NCBI RefSeq assembly: GCF_007678255.1
Contig: NZ_VEED01000001.1
Coordinates: 687,490 to 751,489 of the forward strand
Direction of reading: 5' to 3'
Source of the DNA: Bacillus sp. X1(2014)
GTDB lineage: Bacteria; Bacillota; Bacilli; Bacillales_B; DSM-18226
Length of the DNA: 64,000 nucleotides
Made by a program: the position numbers and the translations under genes. The notes beneath the pieces are model-generated. The model worked only from the letters and a program-made list of their open reading frames with translations. It was not told the origin of the DNA and did not search any database. How positions within the stretch are numbered: position 1 is the first letter of the stretch; every line of letters begins with the position of its first letter. Below, one piece after another: positions 47,062 through 55,633 of this stretch.

Positions 47062-48381
47062 CTAACTTCTATCCAGAAGTTGACACATCATCATCGCTTT
47101 CCCGACTAATACGCCTTCATTGAAAACCTCAACATCCACTTTTCCAAATTTGCGCCCTACTTCAAGTACTTTTGGATAAATTTCCAAAGTACTTTCCATC
47201 TGAACTGGTTTAATAAAGTAAATGGTCATATTTTCAACGACAAGGTCACCTTTTTTATAGGATCGTAAGACTCGGTTCGCAGCATCTGAGACAATGGTAG
47301 TAAAAACACCGTACGAAATGGTTCCCAGCTGGTTTGTCATTTGCGGTGTTACTTCACAAGAGTAAACCTCTTCTCCTTTTGCTCTCCCTTGCATTAATAC
47401 CATTTGATTGGTAACGATATCATCAATGGTTTCCCCAACCTGTGGCTGCCGTTGGTTCATTTGTAAGGCCTTTAATACATCCTGCCTGCTGATGATCCCT
47501 TCTAGCCGATTAGCGTCATCCGTAACAGGGAGAACTTCAATACCTTCCCAGACCATGGTATGAGCTGTTGAGGCCACACTTGTTTTCCCATTAACAGACA
47601 TTGGGTGTTTGGTCATAATCTTATCGATAGATGTATCCATACCTTGACCTAAAATATCCTTACTCGTAACCATCCCTTGGATTTTCATGTTTTGATCGAC
47701 AACAGGATAGCGGCTGTGGGCAGTTTGTTGGTTAAATTCGTGCCATTTGGACACCTTATCCGTGGTTTTTAGATAAAAAGTATCGGCTAGCGGTGTTAAA
47801 ATATCTTCAACCAATATTATTTCTTTTTTAATCAATTGGTCATAAATCGCCCGGTTAATCATTGTAGCAACCGTAAACGTATCATAGCTTGTTGATATTA
47901 CCGGTATTTCGAGTTTATCAGCCAGTTTCTTAATATGTTCTTCCGCATCGAATCCCCCGGTAATAAGTACAGCGGCGCCTGCTTTTAAAGCTAGTTCATG
48001 TGCCTGTGTCCGGTTACCCACGATTAAAAGGTTGCCTGCCTCTGTGTAGCGCATCATGGCTTCTAATTTCATCGCACCAATCACAAACTTACTTAATGTT
48101 TTGTGCAACCCTGTTCTTCCGCCTAACACCTGTCCATCAACAATGTTTACTACTTCTGCAAAAGTCAGCTTTTCAATGTTTTCTTTTTTCTTCCGTTCGA
48201 TTCTAATTGTTCCAACACGCTCGATGGTACTGACATATCCTTTATTTTCCGCTTCCTTAATCGCTCGGTAGGCTGTACCTTCACTTACAGTCATCGCCTT
48301 AGCAATTTGCCTCACAGATATTTTTTCCCCAATTGGGAGTCCATCTATATATTGTAAAATTTGTTCATGCTTTGTGGCCAA
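47062..48381 (-). CDS. ytoI: CBS-domain regulator-like protein YtoI
   Basis: A 439-aa modular protein: N-terminal winged helix (about 1-60; KISVRQIAKAMTVSEGTAYRAIKEA), a DRTGG domain (about 75-180), two CBS domains (about 190-310; HSRYPVVDQNMKIQGMVTSKDI and VLPVTDDANRLEGIISRQDVL) and a C-terminal hotdog fold (about 320-439). The layout suggests a regulator sensing an adenine nucleotide and perhaps an acyl ligand. Start TTG 48381 after AGGGTGAAGG gives the B. subtilis YtoI length. Target genes unknown. Confidence 0.86.
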   Translation of the reverse strand: MATKHEQILQYIDGLPIGEKISVRQIAKAMTVSEGTAYRAIKEAENKGYVSTIERVGTIRIERKKKENIEKLTFAEVVNIVDGQVLGGRTGLHKTLSKFVIGAMKLEAMMRYTEAGNLLIVGNRTQAHELALKAGAAVLITGGFDAEEHIKKLADKLEIPVISTSYDTFTVATMINRAIYDQLIKKEIILVEDILTPLADTFYLKTTDKVSKWHEFNQQTAHSRYPVVDQNMKIQGMVTSKDILGQGMDTSIDKIMTKHPMSVNGKTSVASTAHTMVWEGIEVLPVTDDANRLEGIISRQDVLKALQMNQRQPQVGETIDDIVTNQMVLMQGRAKGEEVYSCEVTPQMTNQLGTISYGVFTTIVSDAANRVLRSYKKGDLVVENMTIYFIKPVQMESTLEIYPKVLEVGRKFGKVDVEVFNEGVLVGKAMMMCQLLDRS

Positions 48382-48507
48382 GACCTTCACCCTTTTTATA
48401 GTCAACTTCCAATCATTCAATTACGAATAATCTGGATTACATATAAATTTTATTATAGAGTGTTAAAAGCCTTGATTCAATGCGGATTCTCACATTGACC
48501 TTAATTC

Positions 48508-48747
48508 TCAATAAAAGGACCTGGATTTCTTCTTTACTCGTCGATCTAATTGAGGTTTCTGTCCTTGCTTTTTTGGGCTATAAAGCAAGCCTGTTAGATT
48601 TCCGGCAATGACCATTAACGCAAATGCGAGCCAAGCTAATGAAAATATCCCTTCGGCACCATCGGCATGAATCGATAAGCGCGGGGCTCCATAATACAGT
48701 AAGAAGCCACAGAGTAACAGGCAAAGTAAATATCTGTTCTTTTTCAT
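48508..48747 (-). CDS. Small membrane protein, unknown
   Basis: A 79-aa protein not recognised. Helix 1 is YLLCLLLCGFLLYYGAPRL, helix 2 IFSLAWLAFALMVIAGNLTGLLY, then a strongly basic tail (KKQGQKPQLDRRVKKKSR). ATG 48747 has GGGGAGG 8 nt upstream, so translation is likely. It lies between ytoI and ytkL. Confidence 0.7.
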   Translation of the reverse strand: MKKNRYLLCLLLCGFLLYYGAPRLSIHADGAEGIFSLAWLAFALMVIAGNLTGLLYSPKKQGQKPQLDRRVKKKSRSFY

Positions 48748-48830
48748 CTTAATTTCCTCCCCTAAAAAGACTGCTTGTTTCATATTTATGCATGGGGGAG
48801 AGAAAAAAGTATGTAAATCACCTAGAACAT

Positions 48831-49511
48831 TTAAATTTCGATTGCTTCGCCCGCCTGGAGTACTCTACCGTTTTTATCTTCAAGCATCTCAATAAACTTA
48901 AATGGATCCTGTTTAATTGGCGGGAAGGTATTGAAGTGAATTGGTACCACTGTTTTAGCTTTTAGCAGTTTAGCTGCGTATGCTGCATCCTCAGGACCCA
49001 TGGTAAAGTTATCACCAATCGGCAGGAAGGCAACATCGATAGGATGGCGTTCACCAATCAGCTTCATATCTGAAAATAGCGCTGTATCTCCAGCATGATA
49101 AATGGTCTTTCCTTCATTCATAAATAAAATCCCAGCAGGCATCCCACAATAGATAATTTCATTATTTTCTGTTGTATAGCTTGAACCATGAAAGGCTTGT
49201 GTTAATTTAACTTTGCCAAACTCAAATTGATGGGCCCCGCCAATATGCATCCCATGGGTATTCACTCCCTGCCAGCTTAGGTAAGTTGAAAGCTCATGGT
49301 TAGCTACAACGAGGGCATTATTTTTCTTTGCTAACTCGACCGTATCCCCAACATGGTCGTTGTGTCCATGCGATAAAATAATGACATCAGGTTTTGTTTC
49401 AACCACTTTCAAGTCTGTTAATTGGTTACCATTAATAAATGGATCAATTAAAATTTTCTTTCCATTTGTTTGGATTTGTACTACTGAATGTCCGTGATAA
49501 GATATTTTCAT
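48831..49511 (-). CDS. ytkL: UPF0173 metal-dependent hydrolase
   Basis: A 226-aa metallo-beta-lactamase-fold protein. Metal motifs: [10 protein letters not shown] (HxHxDH type), [17 protein letters not shown] (Asp) and a final [11 protein letters not shown] (His). It matches YtkL (UPF0173) in length. ATG 49511 follows GAGGAG; a GTG one codon earlier is possible. Substrate unknown. Confidence 0.9.
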   Translation of the reverse strand: MKISYHGHSVVQIQTNGKKILIDPFINGNQLTDLKVVETKPDVIILSHGHNDHVGDTVELAKKNNALVVANHELSTYLSWQGVNTHGMHIGGAHQFEFGKVKLTQAFHGSSYTTENNEIIYCGMPAGILFMNEGKTIYHAGDTALFSDMKLIGERHPIDVAFLPIGDNFTMGPEDAAYAAKLLKAKTVVPIHFNTFPPIKQDPFKFIEMLEDKNGRVLQAGEAIEI

Positions 49512-49697
49512 CACAATCGCTCCTCTCGTTTCCTCTATTACTTAGTTCAATACAATAACTGGAATCCCTTCCATAATCTCTAGTATATTCCTGAAAAATC
49601 GAATTTAAGCAAGAGGAATTAAATGCAACGAAAGTTTACTTTTCATGTTTTAATTGATAATCTCAAATAGGATATGAATTACATAGGGGGAGTTAAC

Positions 49698-50795
49698 ATG
49701 AATCAACGATTAACGAAACTTCAATCATGGATGAAGGATAACGATATAGAAGTTAGTTTTCTAACCTCTTCTGAGAATGTATTTTATTTAAGCGGATATT
49801 ACACCAATCCACATGAGCGGCTGCTCGCACTTGCAGTCTTTCAGACGGAAGAGCCCTTCCTTGTCTGCCCTGCAATGGAAGTACCTGATGCCAAACGGTC
49901 AGGCTGGGACCATGAAATTCTTGGTTACAGTGATATCGAAAACCCATGGGAAATGATTTTAAATTCTATTAATAAAAGAATAAAGGGCGTATCGAAAGCA
50001 GCGATTGAAAAAGAACATATGAATGTAGAACGCTATGAAAATCTCTCTAAATTATTCCCACAAGCATCTTTTGTTTCTGCTGAAGAAAAATTACGCATGC
50101 TTCGAATGATTAAAGACGCCAAGGAACTAAAAATTATTGAAGAGGCTTGTGCCCTTGCCGATTTCGCTGTTGAATTCGGGGCTAGTGAAATTAAGGAAGG
50201 AAAAACAGAGTTAGAAATTCTAAATGCCCTAGAGTACGCCTTAAAACAAAAGGGTGTTACAGAAATGTCGTTTTCGACCATGGTTCTTGCCGGAGCCAAT
50301 GCCGCTTCTCCTCATGGAAACCCTGGGGAAACAAAAATTCAAAAAGGGGATCTTGTCTTATTTGATTTGGGTGTGGTTGTTGACAGGTATTGTTCTGATA
50401 TCACTAGGACCGTGGCTTACGGAGACATTAATGACAAGCAAAAGGAAATCTATGACACCGTATTAAAAGCACAGCTTGCTGCTATTGAAGCAAGCAAACC
50501 AGGTGTAACAGCGGCAGAAGTAGACTTGACTGCCCGTCGAATTATTTCAGACGCAGGCTATGGAGACTATTTTCCACATAGACTCGGTCATGGCCTCGGA
50601 ATCAGCGTCCACGAGTACCCATCACTAACAGAAACCAACCAGCTCATTATTGAGGAAGGTATGATTTACACAATTGAGCCAGGGATTTATGTACCAAGTG
50701 TGGCAGGGGTACGGATTGAAGATGATTTATATATTACTGCTGATGGAGCAAAAGTTCTCACAAATTTCCCGAAAGAATTACAGATCATAAAATAA
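49698..50795 (+). CDS. M24 family metallopeptidase (Xaa-Pro dipeptidase-like)
   Basis: A 365-aa creatinase/prolidase-type protein. The N-terminal creatinase-like domain (about 1-125) is followed by the pita-bread domain with metal ligands: FDLGVVVDRYCSDITRTVAYG (Asp, Asp), HRLGHGLGISVHEYP (His), TIEPGIYVP (Glu) and GVRIEDDLYIT (Glu). It would cleave dipeptides or N-termini with Pro in second position. ATG 49698 follows GGGGGAG. A 6S-like RNA gene starts 55 nt downstream on the same strand. Confidence 0.9.
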   Translation: MNQRLTKLQSWMKDNDIEVSFLTSSENVFYLSGYYTNPHERLLALAVFQTEEPFLVCPAMEVPDAKRSGWDHEILGYSDIENPWEMILNSINKRIKGVSKAAIEKEHMNVERYENLSKLFPQASFVSAEEKLRMLRMIKDAKELKIIEEACALADFAVEFGASEIKEGKTELEILNALEYALKQKGVTEMSFSTMVLAGANAASPHGNPGETKIQKGDLVLFDLGVVVDRYCSDITRTVAYGDINDKQKEIYDTVLKAQLAAIEASKPGVTAAEVDLTARRIISDAGYGDYFPHRLGHGLGISVHEYPSLTETNQLIIEEGMIYTIEPGIYVPSVAGVRIEDDLYITADGAKVLTNFPKELQIIK

Positions 50796-50816
50796 TGTAA
50801 TTTGTAATTTTTTACA

Positions 50817-50845
50817 TTGAAATTTAGAAAGAAATGATATATTAT
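50817..50845 (+). promoter_or_regulatory. SigA promoter of the 6S-like RNA
   Basis: TTGAAA (50817-50822), 17-bp spacer, TATTAT (50840-50845); predicted start near 50852. Confidence 0.78.
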
Positions 50846-50851
50846 ACTTAT

Positions 50852-51045
50852 ACAAGCTGCGTTGTTCGTAGTCATAATAAAGTTTTAACCTTTAAGCTGT
50901 AAAAGGGAGTTTAACCATTGGAACTGGAATGACAAGCCTCTGTCTATAAGACTTGGAGGACATGCAGGAAGGGTTTCTGAGAACACCCACTTTGAGGAGT
51001 GGTGGTTTAAAACTTTCTTATATTAATACGGCAAATGCGGCTACA
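50852..51045 (+). ncRNA. ssrS: 6S RNA (probably the 6S-2/BsrB type)
   Basis: About 190 nt, the size of 6S RNA, between a SigA promoter and an intrinsic terminator. The ends close: AGCTGCGTT (50855-50863) pairs fully with AATGCGGCT (51034-51042). The interior has the Bacillus 6S-like blocks TTGTTCGTAGTCATAATAA, AAGTTTTAACCTTTAAG, GACTTGGAGGACATGC and TGAGAACACCCACTTTGAGG. 6S RNA mimics an open promoter and sequesters SigA-RNA polymerase. The AGTTTTAACCTTT stretch fits my memory of the region copied into 6S-2 product RNAs. Identified from memory of the family, not by a covariance search. Confidence 0.72.
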
Positions 51046-51057
51046 TAGTATGTATTT

Positions 51058-51093
51058 CAAACCAGTTCCTTTTAGGAGCTGGTTTTTATTTTA
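51058..51093 (+). terminator. Terminator of the 6S-like RNA
   Basis: AACCAG-TTCCT-TTT-AGGAG-CTGGTT hairpin followed by TTTATTTTAT. Confidence 0.85.
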
Positions 51094-51144
51094 TAAAAAA
51101 AGTAGAGAAGGAACATTCACATCCCTCCTCTTCGTACTAAATTA

Positions 51145-52263
51145 TTATTTTTCCAGCAATGTTTTTGTATCTAAGAATTCCAGCCCATGTGCTTCTGCGA
51201 CTGCTTGATAGGTTACGTAGCCGCCAAGTGTGTTGATTCCTTTTAACAATGCTTCATTGCTAAGACAAGCTTGTTTGTAGCCTTTGTTGGCAATGTGCAC
51301 GGCATATGGAACAGTTACATTTGTTAAGGCGATGGTAGAAGTCCTTGGGACCGCACCCGGCATGTTTGCAACTGCATAATGGACAACATCATGTTTCACA
51401 TAGGTTGGATTATCGTGCGTGGTAATCCGGTCAGTGGTTTCAAAAATCCCACCTTGATCAATTGCAATATCCACAACGACACTGCCTGGTTTCATCGATT
51501 GAATCATTTCTTCCGTTACGAGTTTCGGGGCTTTTGCTCCTGGAATTAGAACTGCGCCAATCACCAAATCTGAATCCTTCACTGCTTCAGCGATATTATA
51601 AGGATTGGAAATAAGGGTCGTTACATCTGATCCAAAAATATCATCTAATTGACGAAGTCGATCCGGATTTAAATCAATAATGGTCACTTTGGCTCCCAAA
51701 CCAATCGCCATTTTAGCTGCATTCGTTCCAGCCACACCTCCGCCGATAATAGTAACCGTTCCTCTTTGAACCCCCGGGACACCAGATAGTAGAATTCCCT
51801 TTCCCCCATGAACTTTTTCAAGAAATTGGGCTCCAATTTGAGGTGCCATTCTGCCAGCTACCTCACTCATCGGCGTTAACAACGGTAAACTTCTATTTGG
51901 TAACTGAACAGTCTCATAAGCGATGCCTATTACTTTATGATCAATTAATGCTTTTGTTAATTCTGGTTCAGGTGCAAGATGTAAATATGTAAATAAAATT
52001 AATCCTTCACGAAAGTATTTATATTCGCTTGGAAGCGGTTCTTTCACCTTCATCACCATTTCCATGGACCATGCTTCTTCTGCTGAATCTACTAATTTTG
52101 CACCTGCTGATTCATAATCCTCATTTAAAAAACCAGATCCAAGCCCAGCTCCATTTTCAATAAAAACCTCATGACCAAACTTAACCAGGTTAACTACTCC
52201 AGCTGGTGTCATGGCTACACGGTTTTCATTATTTTTGATTTCTTTAGGTACACCGATTCGCAT
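51145..52263 (-). CDS. ald: Alanine dehydrogenase
   Basis: A 372-aa NAD-dependent L-alanine dehydrogenase (alanine to pyruvate and ammonia), important for alanine use during growth and sporulation. [20 protein letters not shown] begins the protein; catalytic Lys and His fall in [12 protein letters not shown] and [13 protein letters not shown]; the nucleotide-binding loop is [23 protein letters not shown] (parts). ATG 52263 follows GGAGG; the frame to 52305 lacks support. An imperfect hairpin with a T run (51097-51140) lies downstream. Confidence 0.95.
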   Translation of the reverse strand: MRIGVPKEIKNNENRVAMTPAGVVNLVKFGHEVFIENGAGLGSGFLNEDYESAGAKLVDSAEEAWSMEMVMKVKEPLPSEYKYFREGLILFTYLHLAPEPELTKALIDHKVIGIAYETVQLPNRSLPLLTPMSEVAGRMAPQIGAQFLEKVHGGKGILLSGVPGVQRGTVTIIGGGVAGTNAAKMAIGLGAKVTIIDLNPDRLRQLDDIFGSDVTTLISNPYNIAEAVKDSDLVIGAVLIPGAKAPKLVTEEMIQSMKPGSVVVDIAIDQGGIFETTDRITTHDNPTYVKHDVVHYAVANMPGAVPRTSTIALTNVTVPYAVHIANKGYKQACLSNEALLKGINTLGGYVTYQAVAEAHGLEFLDTKTLLEK

Positions 52264-52392
52264 GTGTTTACCTCCAAATAAATTCAAATTAGTAAAATTA
52301 ACCAAGGCAGTTTTATTATAACCTTTTTCCCAAGTAAGATGTACCCTTGTTGTGTTTAACTAAATACATTTGATTTCGACAAAAAATAAAGC

Positions 52393-52424
52393 AAAAGCCT
52401 TGCCAAATGGCAAAGCTTTTTTTC
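52393..52424 (-). terminator. Terminator of the Gly/Phe-rich gene
   Basis: Minus-strand GCTTTGCC-ATTT-GGCAAGGC followed by TTTTGCTTTATTTTT. Confidence 0.75.
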
Positions 52425-52426
52425 CA

Positions 52427-52807
52427 TTAATACCAAGGATAATAAGGGTATGGGTATGGGTATGGGTATGGTGGATAGTAAGGATATCCGTATCCGTATC
52501 CCCAACCTGGGGTTAATAAGGCACCTGCTGCTAACCCCGTTAAGAATGGGAACCCAAAACCAAAGCCAAATGGTCGGCCAAAGCCAAAACCAAATGGTCG
52601 GCCAAAACCAAATCCAAAGCCTGGGCGTCCAAAACCACCAAATCCAAATCCTGGACGGCCAAAACCGCCAAATCCAAAGCCCGGACGGCCAAAACCACCA
52701 AAGTGGCCAAATCCTCCGTGGAATCCATGTATCCTTTCATCTGCCGGATCCACCATATTATAGTTCACATCTACGTTATTGGGCGTTACATACATTTCTG
52801 TACTCAT
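52427..52807 (-). CDS. Gly/Phe/Pro/Tyr-rich repeat protein, coat-like
   Basis: A 126-aa low-complexity protein with no recognised domain. After a short ordinary start (MSTEMYVTPNNVDVNYNMVD) come tandem GFGGFGRPGF units (about 35-65), GFGFGRPF units (about 66-85), a short hydrophobic stretch FLTGLAAGALLTPGW, and a YPYYPPYPYPYPYPYY tail. Such Gly/Tyr/Pro-rich proteins are common in Bacillus spore coats, so a coat or surface role is plausible but unproven. ATG 52807 follows GGAGGAG. The repeats are near-identical in DNA, so length variation is likely. Confidence 0.72.
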   Translation of the reverse strand: MSTEMYVTPNNVDVNYNMVDPADERIHGFHGGFGHFGGFGRPGFGFGGFGRPGFGFGGFGRPGFGFGFGRPFGFGFGRPFGFGFGFPFLTGLAAGALLTPGWGYGYGYPYYPPYPYPYPYPYYPWY

Positions 52808-52915
52808 GTTTCTCCTCCTCATTTTATTAATAGACACACTAAAGAATATGCATAAGTAAATGCACATTCTTGGGTATTGGCCCTTATTTACAAAAAATCC
52901 ATGTCATTTGTCCAC

Positions 52916-52946
52916 AAAAAAAAGACTATCCATATAAGGACAGCCC
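52916..52946 (-). terminator. Terminator of the 53-aa gene
   Basis: Minus-strand GGCTGTCC / GGATAGTC fully paired (two G-U), 6-nt loop, then eight T. Confidence 0.8.
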
Positions 52947-52965
52947 CTCCATACCATCAACAAAA

Positions 52966-53127
52966 TTAGCTCTCGGTTCCAGCAAAATCGGCACTATCAG
53001 CAATTGCTGTGCCTTCGCCAATAAATCCACTATTATATGAATCCATAATTTGCTGGCTTACTTCATTGGTCCCATGCTCATTAAATTCAAATACAAACTT
53101 TTTGTTTTGTTCATTTTTTCCCATCAT
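52966..53127 (-). CDS. Small acidic protein, 53 aa, unknown
   Basis: A short gene between the Gly/Phe-rich gene and the Usp gene. Two adjacent ATGs (53127, 53124) follow AAAGGAG by 6 and 9 nt; TAA is at 52966-52968 and a terminator lies 20 nt beyond. The protein starts MMGKNEQNKKFVFEF, continues NEHGTNEVSQQIMDSYNSG, and ends acidic (FIGEGTAIADSADFAGTES). No membrane segment. Its size and hydrophilic nature resemble minor spore or coat peptides, but I do not recognise it. Confidence 0.72.
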   Translation of the reverse strand: MMGKNEQNKKFVFEFNEHGTNEVSQQIMDSYNSGFIGEGTAIADSADFAGTES

Positions 53128-53230
53128 TCAAATCTCCTTTCCATTGAAGGTTACCTCTATATTGTTCGAAAAGTTGCAACAGTTATTCCTTGTTAAATAA
53201 TGTATAATTTAAGTAAGGAGATGATTAATC

Positions 53231-53683
53231 ATGGGACTTAAATATAGAAATATTTTAGTCGCTATTGATGGTTCAAAAGAAGCTGATTGGGCTTTTAAAA
53301 AAGGGATTGAAATGGCCAAGAGAAATGATGCCACCCTATTATTAGTCCACGTTATTGACACTAGAACATTTGCATTAATTGAGGCTTATGATACGGTTAT
53401 TGGAGTTCGAGCAGAAGAACTGGCAAAAGAAATGCTTGAAAATTACCGAAAGCAAGCCGAGGATGCAGGCTTAACTAACGTGCAATATGAAATTGATTAT
53501 GGTTCTCCCAAAATACGTATACCTAGAGATTTAGCTAAAAAACACGAAGTAGATTTGATTATCTGCGGTGCAACTGGATTAAATGTTGTCGAGAGGTTTT
53601 TTATCGGCAGCGTTTCTGAACATATTACTCGTTATGCACATTGTGATGTTCTTGTTATTCGCACAGAAAAAGATATAGCCTAA
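53231..53683 (+). CDS. Universal stress protein (UspA family)
   Basis: A 150-aa UspA-fold protein. It starts YRNILVAIDGSKEADWAFKKGIEMA, with a beta strand, Asp, and the VHVIDT-type second strand; the ATP-binding loop GATGLNVVERFFIGSVSEHITRYA matches the G-x2-G-x9-G(S/T) pattern of ATP-binding Usp proteins. AAGGAGATG precedes the ATG. Monocistronic with a terminator at 53697-53733. Role in stress survival inferred from the family. Confidence 0.92.
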   Translation: MGLKYRNILVAIDGSKEADWAFKKGIEMAKRNDATLLLVHVIDTRTFALIEAYDTVIGVRAEELAKEMLENYRKQAEDAGLTNVQYEIDYGSPKIRIPRDLAKKHEVDLIICGATGLNVVERFFIGSVSEHITRYAHCDVLVIRTEKDIA

Positions 53684-53696
53684 GATAGAGTCGAAA

Positions 53697-53733
53697 AGCA
53701 CGCAGCTGATTTTAAGCTTCGTGCTTTCTTTAC
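53697..53733 (+). terminator. Terminator of the Usp gene
   Basis: AAAGCACGCAGCT / AGCTTCGTGCTTT stem with one bulge, followed by CTTTAC. Confidence 0.7.
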
Positions 53734-53817
53734 AAATTTAAAAAAATAGGTTTGTAGTGAATGAGTTGTAAATGTATAGTAAAATAAAATGTAGTCAATC
53801 GGATTGGAGGCAATCGT

Positions 53818-54132
53818 ATGGAAGAATATTTTTCTTTTGATCATCGCCTTGGGATTCCAGTGCCCGAATTAACTTTGGAATGGGACCAATACAGCGAGGA
53901 AACACAACAAAAGATTCTCTTTTACTGGGAACAAGTCCGCGGTTCGATTCCAGACCGGATTAGTGAAATTGAAACCGAAATTAATTTGAAACAAGCACTT
54001 CTCTCCAATGAAAGTAATTTTCCTCGTTCATGTCAACTGAATACGGAAATTGCGGAACTCGCTTCCATTATTAATGATTTATGGCTATGGTACCGAGCAA
54101 ACGAAGTTCTTTCAACAAAAGTCCATCAATAG
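53818..54132 (+). CDS. Conserved small protein, unknown
   Basis: A 104-aa soluble, acidic, mostly helical protein (MEEYFSFDHRLGIPVPEL...). The ATG follows GGAGGCAATCGT. No catalytic motif is visible; the WEQVRGSIPDRISEIETEIN and EIAELASIINDLWLWYRANE segments look like an antiparallel helical pair. Monocistronic, followed at once by a strong terminator shared with moaB. Confidence 0.72.
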   Translation: MEEYFSFDHRLGIPVPELTLEWDQYSEETQQKILFYWEQVRGSIPDRISEIETEINLKQALLSNESNFPRSCQLNTEIAELASIINDLWLWYRANEVLSTKVHQ

Positions 54133-54168
54133 AAAACTCCCTTTTCATCGAAAAAGGGAGTTTTCTCT
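54131..54168. terminator. Bidirectional terminator between 53818-54132 and moaB
   Basis: GAAAACTCCCTTTT-CATCG-AAAAGGGAGTTTTC, a 14-bp perfect stem. Confidence 0.9.
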
Positions 54169-54170
54169 AT

Positions 54171-54683
54171 TTATAGGTCTTTTTGTATTTCTCTTACTAC
54201 ATGCCCTAGTTCAGGCAGAATTAACTTATTCATTGCGAGCTTTACAGCGCCTGTAGAGCCCGGGGTAGAGAATATTGCTTTATTTTTTACCACCCCAGCT
54301 ATGGCCCTTGAAAGAATGGCTGCAGAACCAATATCTTCTTGAAAACTCAACATCCGGAATATTTCACCAAAACCGACAATCTCTTTATCAAGTAATTTTT
54401 CTATCGTCTCAATAGTTACGTCACGCTTGGCAATCCCCGTTCCGCCATTTGTTAAAATGACATCAATTTCTCCCCTTGCACATCCTTTAACGATTTCATC
54501 TTGTATGGGCTCTGCTTCATCTTTTACAATGACGTAATCAACAATCTTGTGCCCTGCATGTTCGAGCAAGTCGATCATTAACTTTCCACTTTTATCTGTT
54601 TCCTTCGTTCGTGTATCACTAACTGTTATAACTTTGCAATGAATTATTCTAGGTGCGGCCTTTTTATGTTCTTGAGTACTCAT
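54171..54683 (-). CDS. moaB: Molybdenum cofactor biosynthesis protein MoaB
   Basis: A 170-aa MogA/MoaB-type protein, same length as B. subtilis MoaB, expected to adenylylate molybdopterin. Motifs: ITVSDTRTKETDKSG, DVILTNGGTGIAKRDVTIE and the STPGSTGAVKLAM loop. Its start overlaps the stop of the EcsC-like gene by 4 nt (translational coupling). No other moa genes are in the window. Confidence 0.94.
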   Translation of the reverse strand: MSTQEHKKAAPRIIHCKVITVSDTRTKETDKSGKLMIDLLEHAGHKIVDYVIVKDEAEPIQDEIVKGCARGEIDVILTNGGTGIAKRDVTIETIEKLLDKEIVGFGEIFRMLSFQEDIGSAAILSRAIAGVVKNKAIFSTPGSTGAVKLAMNKLILPELGHVVREIQKDL

Positions 54684-55522
54684 CCCATTAACTCCTCTTT
54701 TTCACGTAGGTAACGAAGTTGATAATATTTATGAGCTACGTCCGTTACTTTTCTAGTTAACTGATAATTAGCACCAGCACCAATGGCCATGCTGACTAGC
54801 GGTATTCCTTGAATCGTTTTTTTTCTAAACAGCGCTATGACCAGCGCCTTCATAAGTTGTTGAACCGGTTGTTCAAGCCAGGTGATATCAGTTATTTCTT
54901 CATTTCCTTCATAAAAATAATAGTCTTCTTGCGCCTCTAATTCTTCCATCAGGGAAGTCCAGCCTGCTCTTTGCAGTCTTGGGGGTAATGTAGCCGTGTG
55001 AAAGACTTTTAGAGAGGTCATCATTTCAAATGGGGTATTAACTTCCACCCCGTAAGTCATCGCTATTAATTGGACTACCCTTAAATTAATCACTGCTATC
55101 GCTGGTATATCTGTGCTTAATAGCAGCGGACCACCAGTCCCGGCTAATCCCCCTTGCGCAAAGGAATAAAGACGATGACGGGCAATTTGCTGCTCAGCAA
55201 TATATTGTAATTGTTCAATGCTTAATTTTTTTAGATCTTCAATTGTTTCTAGATCCTTATGAAAGATTCTCCCCGATGAAAGAATTCTATCCTTTGCATC
55301 CATTTGCAGTTGAGAGCCTTGGATTATGCTATGTAAATGAAACAGCCAGCTATCGATTACCGAAAAGAATTGGCTTTGAACCTTATCAGGCAATAATGAG
55401 AATGATTGTTGCAGAAATTTTTCATAGGTTAATTGGAAATCATTCGGCTCGAATTCAAATAAATTTCTTTCCCAATCCTGTATTTCATTCAAGACCATTT
55501 CTTCACGGTCTGTTAATGGCAT
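54680..55522 (-). CDS. EcsC-family protein
   Basis: A 280-aa EcsC-family protein: FAQGGLAGTGGPLLLSTDIPAIAVINLRVVQLIAMTYGV (given in part, about 130-165) and the C-terminal KKTIQGIPLVSMAIGAGANYQLTRKVTDVAHKYYQLRYL are typical. One or two hydrophobic segments may touch the membrane. EcsC in B. subtilis belongs to the ecs transporter locus; the molecular role is unknown. ATG 55522 follows GGGAGGAAT; the frame to 55567 overlaps that site. Coupled to moaB. Confidence 0.82.
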   Translation of the reverse strand: MPLTDREEMVLNEIQDWERNLFEFEPNDFQLTYEKFLQQSFSLLPDKVQSQFFSVIDSWLFHLHSIIQGSQLQMDAKDRILSSGRIFHKDLETIEDLKKLSIEQLQYIAEQQIARHRLYSFAQGGLAGTGGPLLLSTDIPAIAVINLRVVQLIAMTYGVEVNTPFEMMTSLKVFHTATLPPRLQRAGWTSLMEELEAQEDYYFYEGNEEITDITWLEQPVQQLMKALVIALFRKKTIQGIPLVSMAIGAGANYQLTRKVTDVAHKYYQLRYLREKEELMG

Positions 55523-55589
55523 GTTTGATTCCTCCCACGGCAAGGCTTTCTTTTTCAAGTATATCATAAAGAATTACCTTGATAAAAAG

Positions 55590-55628
55590 ACAAAAGGCAA
55601 AAGCTATGCCCTAGCTTTTGCCTTTTAA
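55590..55628. terminator. Strong bidirectional hairpin upstream of the EcsC-like gene
   Basis: AAAAGGCAAAAGCTA-TGCCC-TAGCTTTTGCCTTTT, a 15-bp stem with T-rich flanks. Confidence 0.8.
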
Positions 55629-55633
55629 ATATT

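Noticed and set aside
50852..51045. Riboswitch controlling ald
   Set aside because: The structured RNA has its own promoter and terminator on the plus strand, opposite to ald, and fits the 6S RNA size and closing stem better.
52450..52830. 126-codon plus-strand frame (MGMGMGM...) opposite the Gly/Phe-rich gene
   Set aside because: It is the complement of the GFGRP and YPYP repeats; the minus-strand frame has GGAGGAG and a terminator, this one does not.
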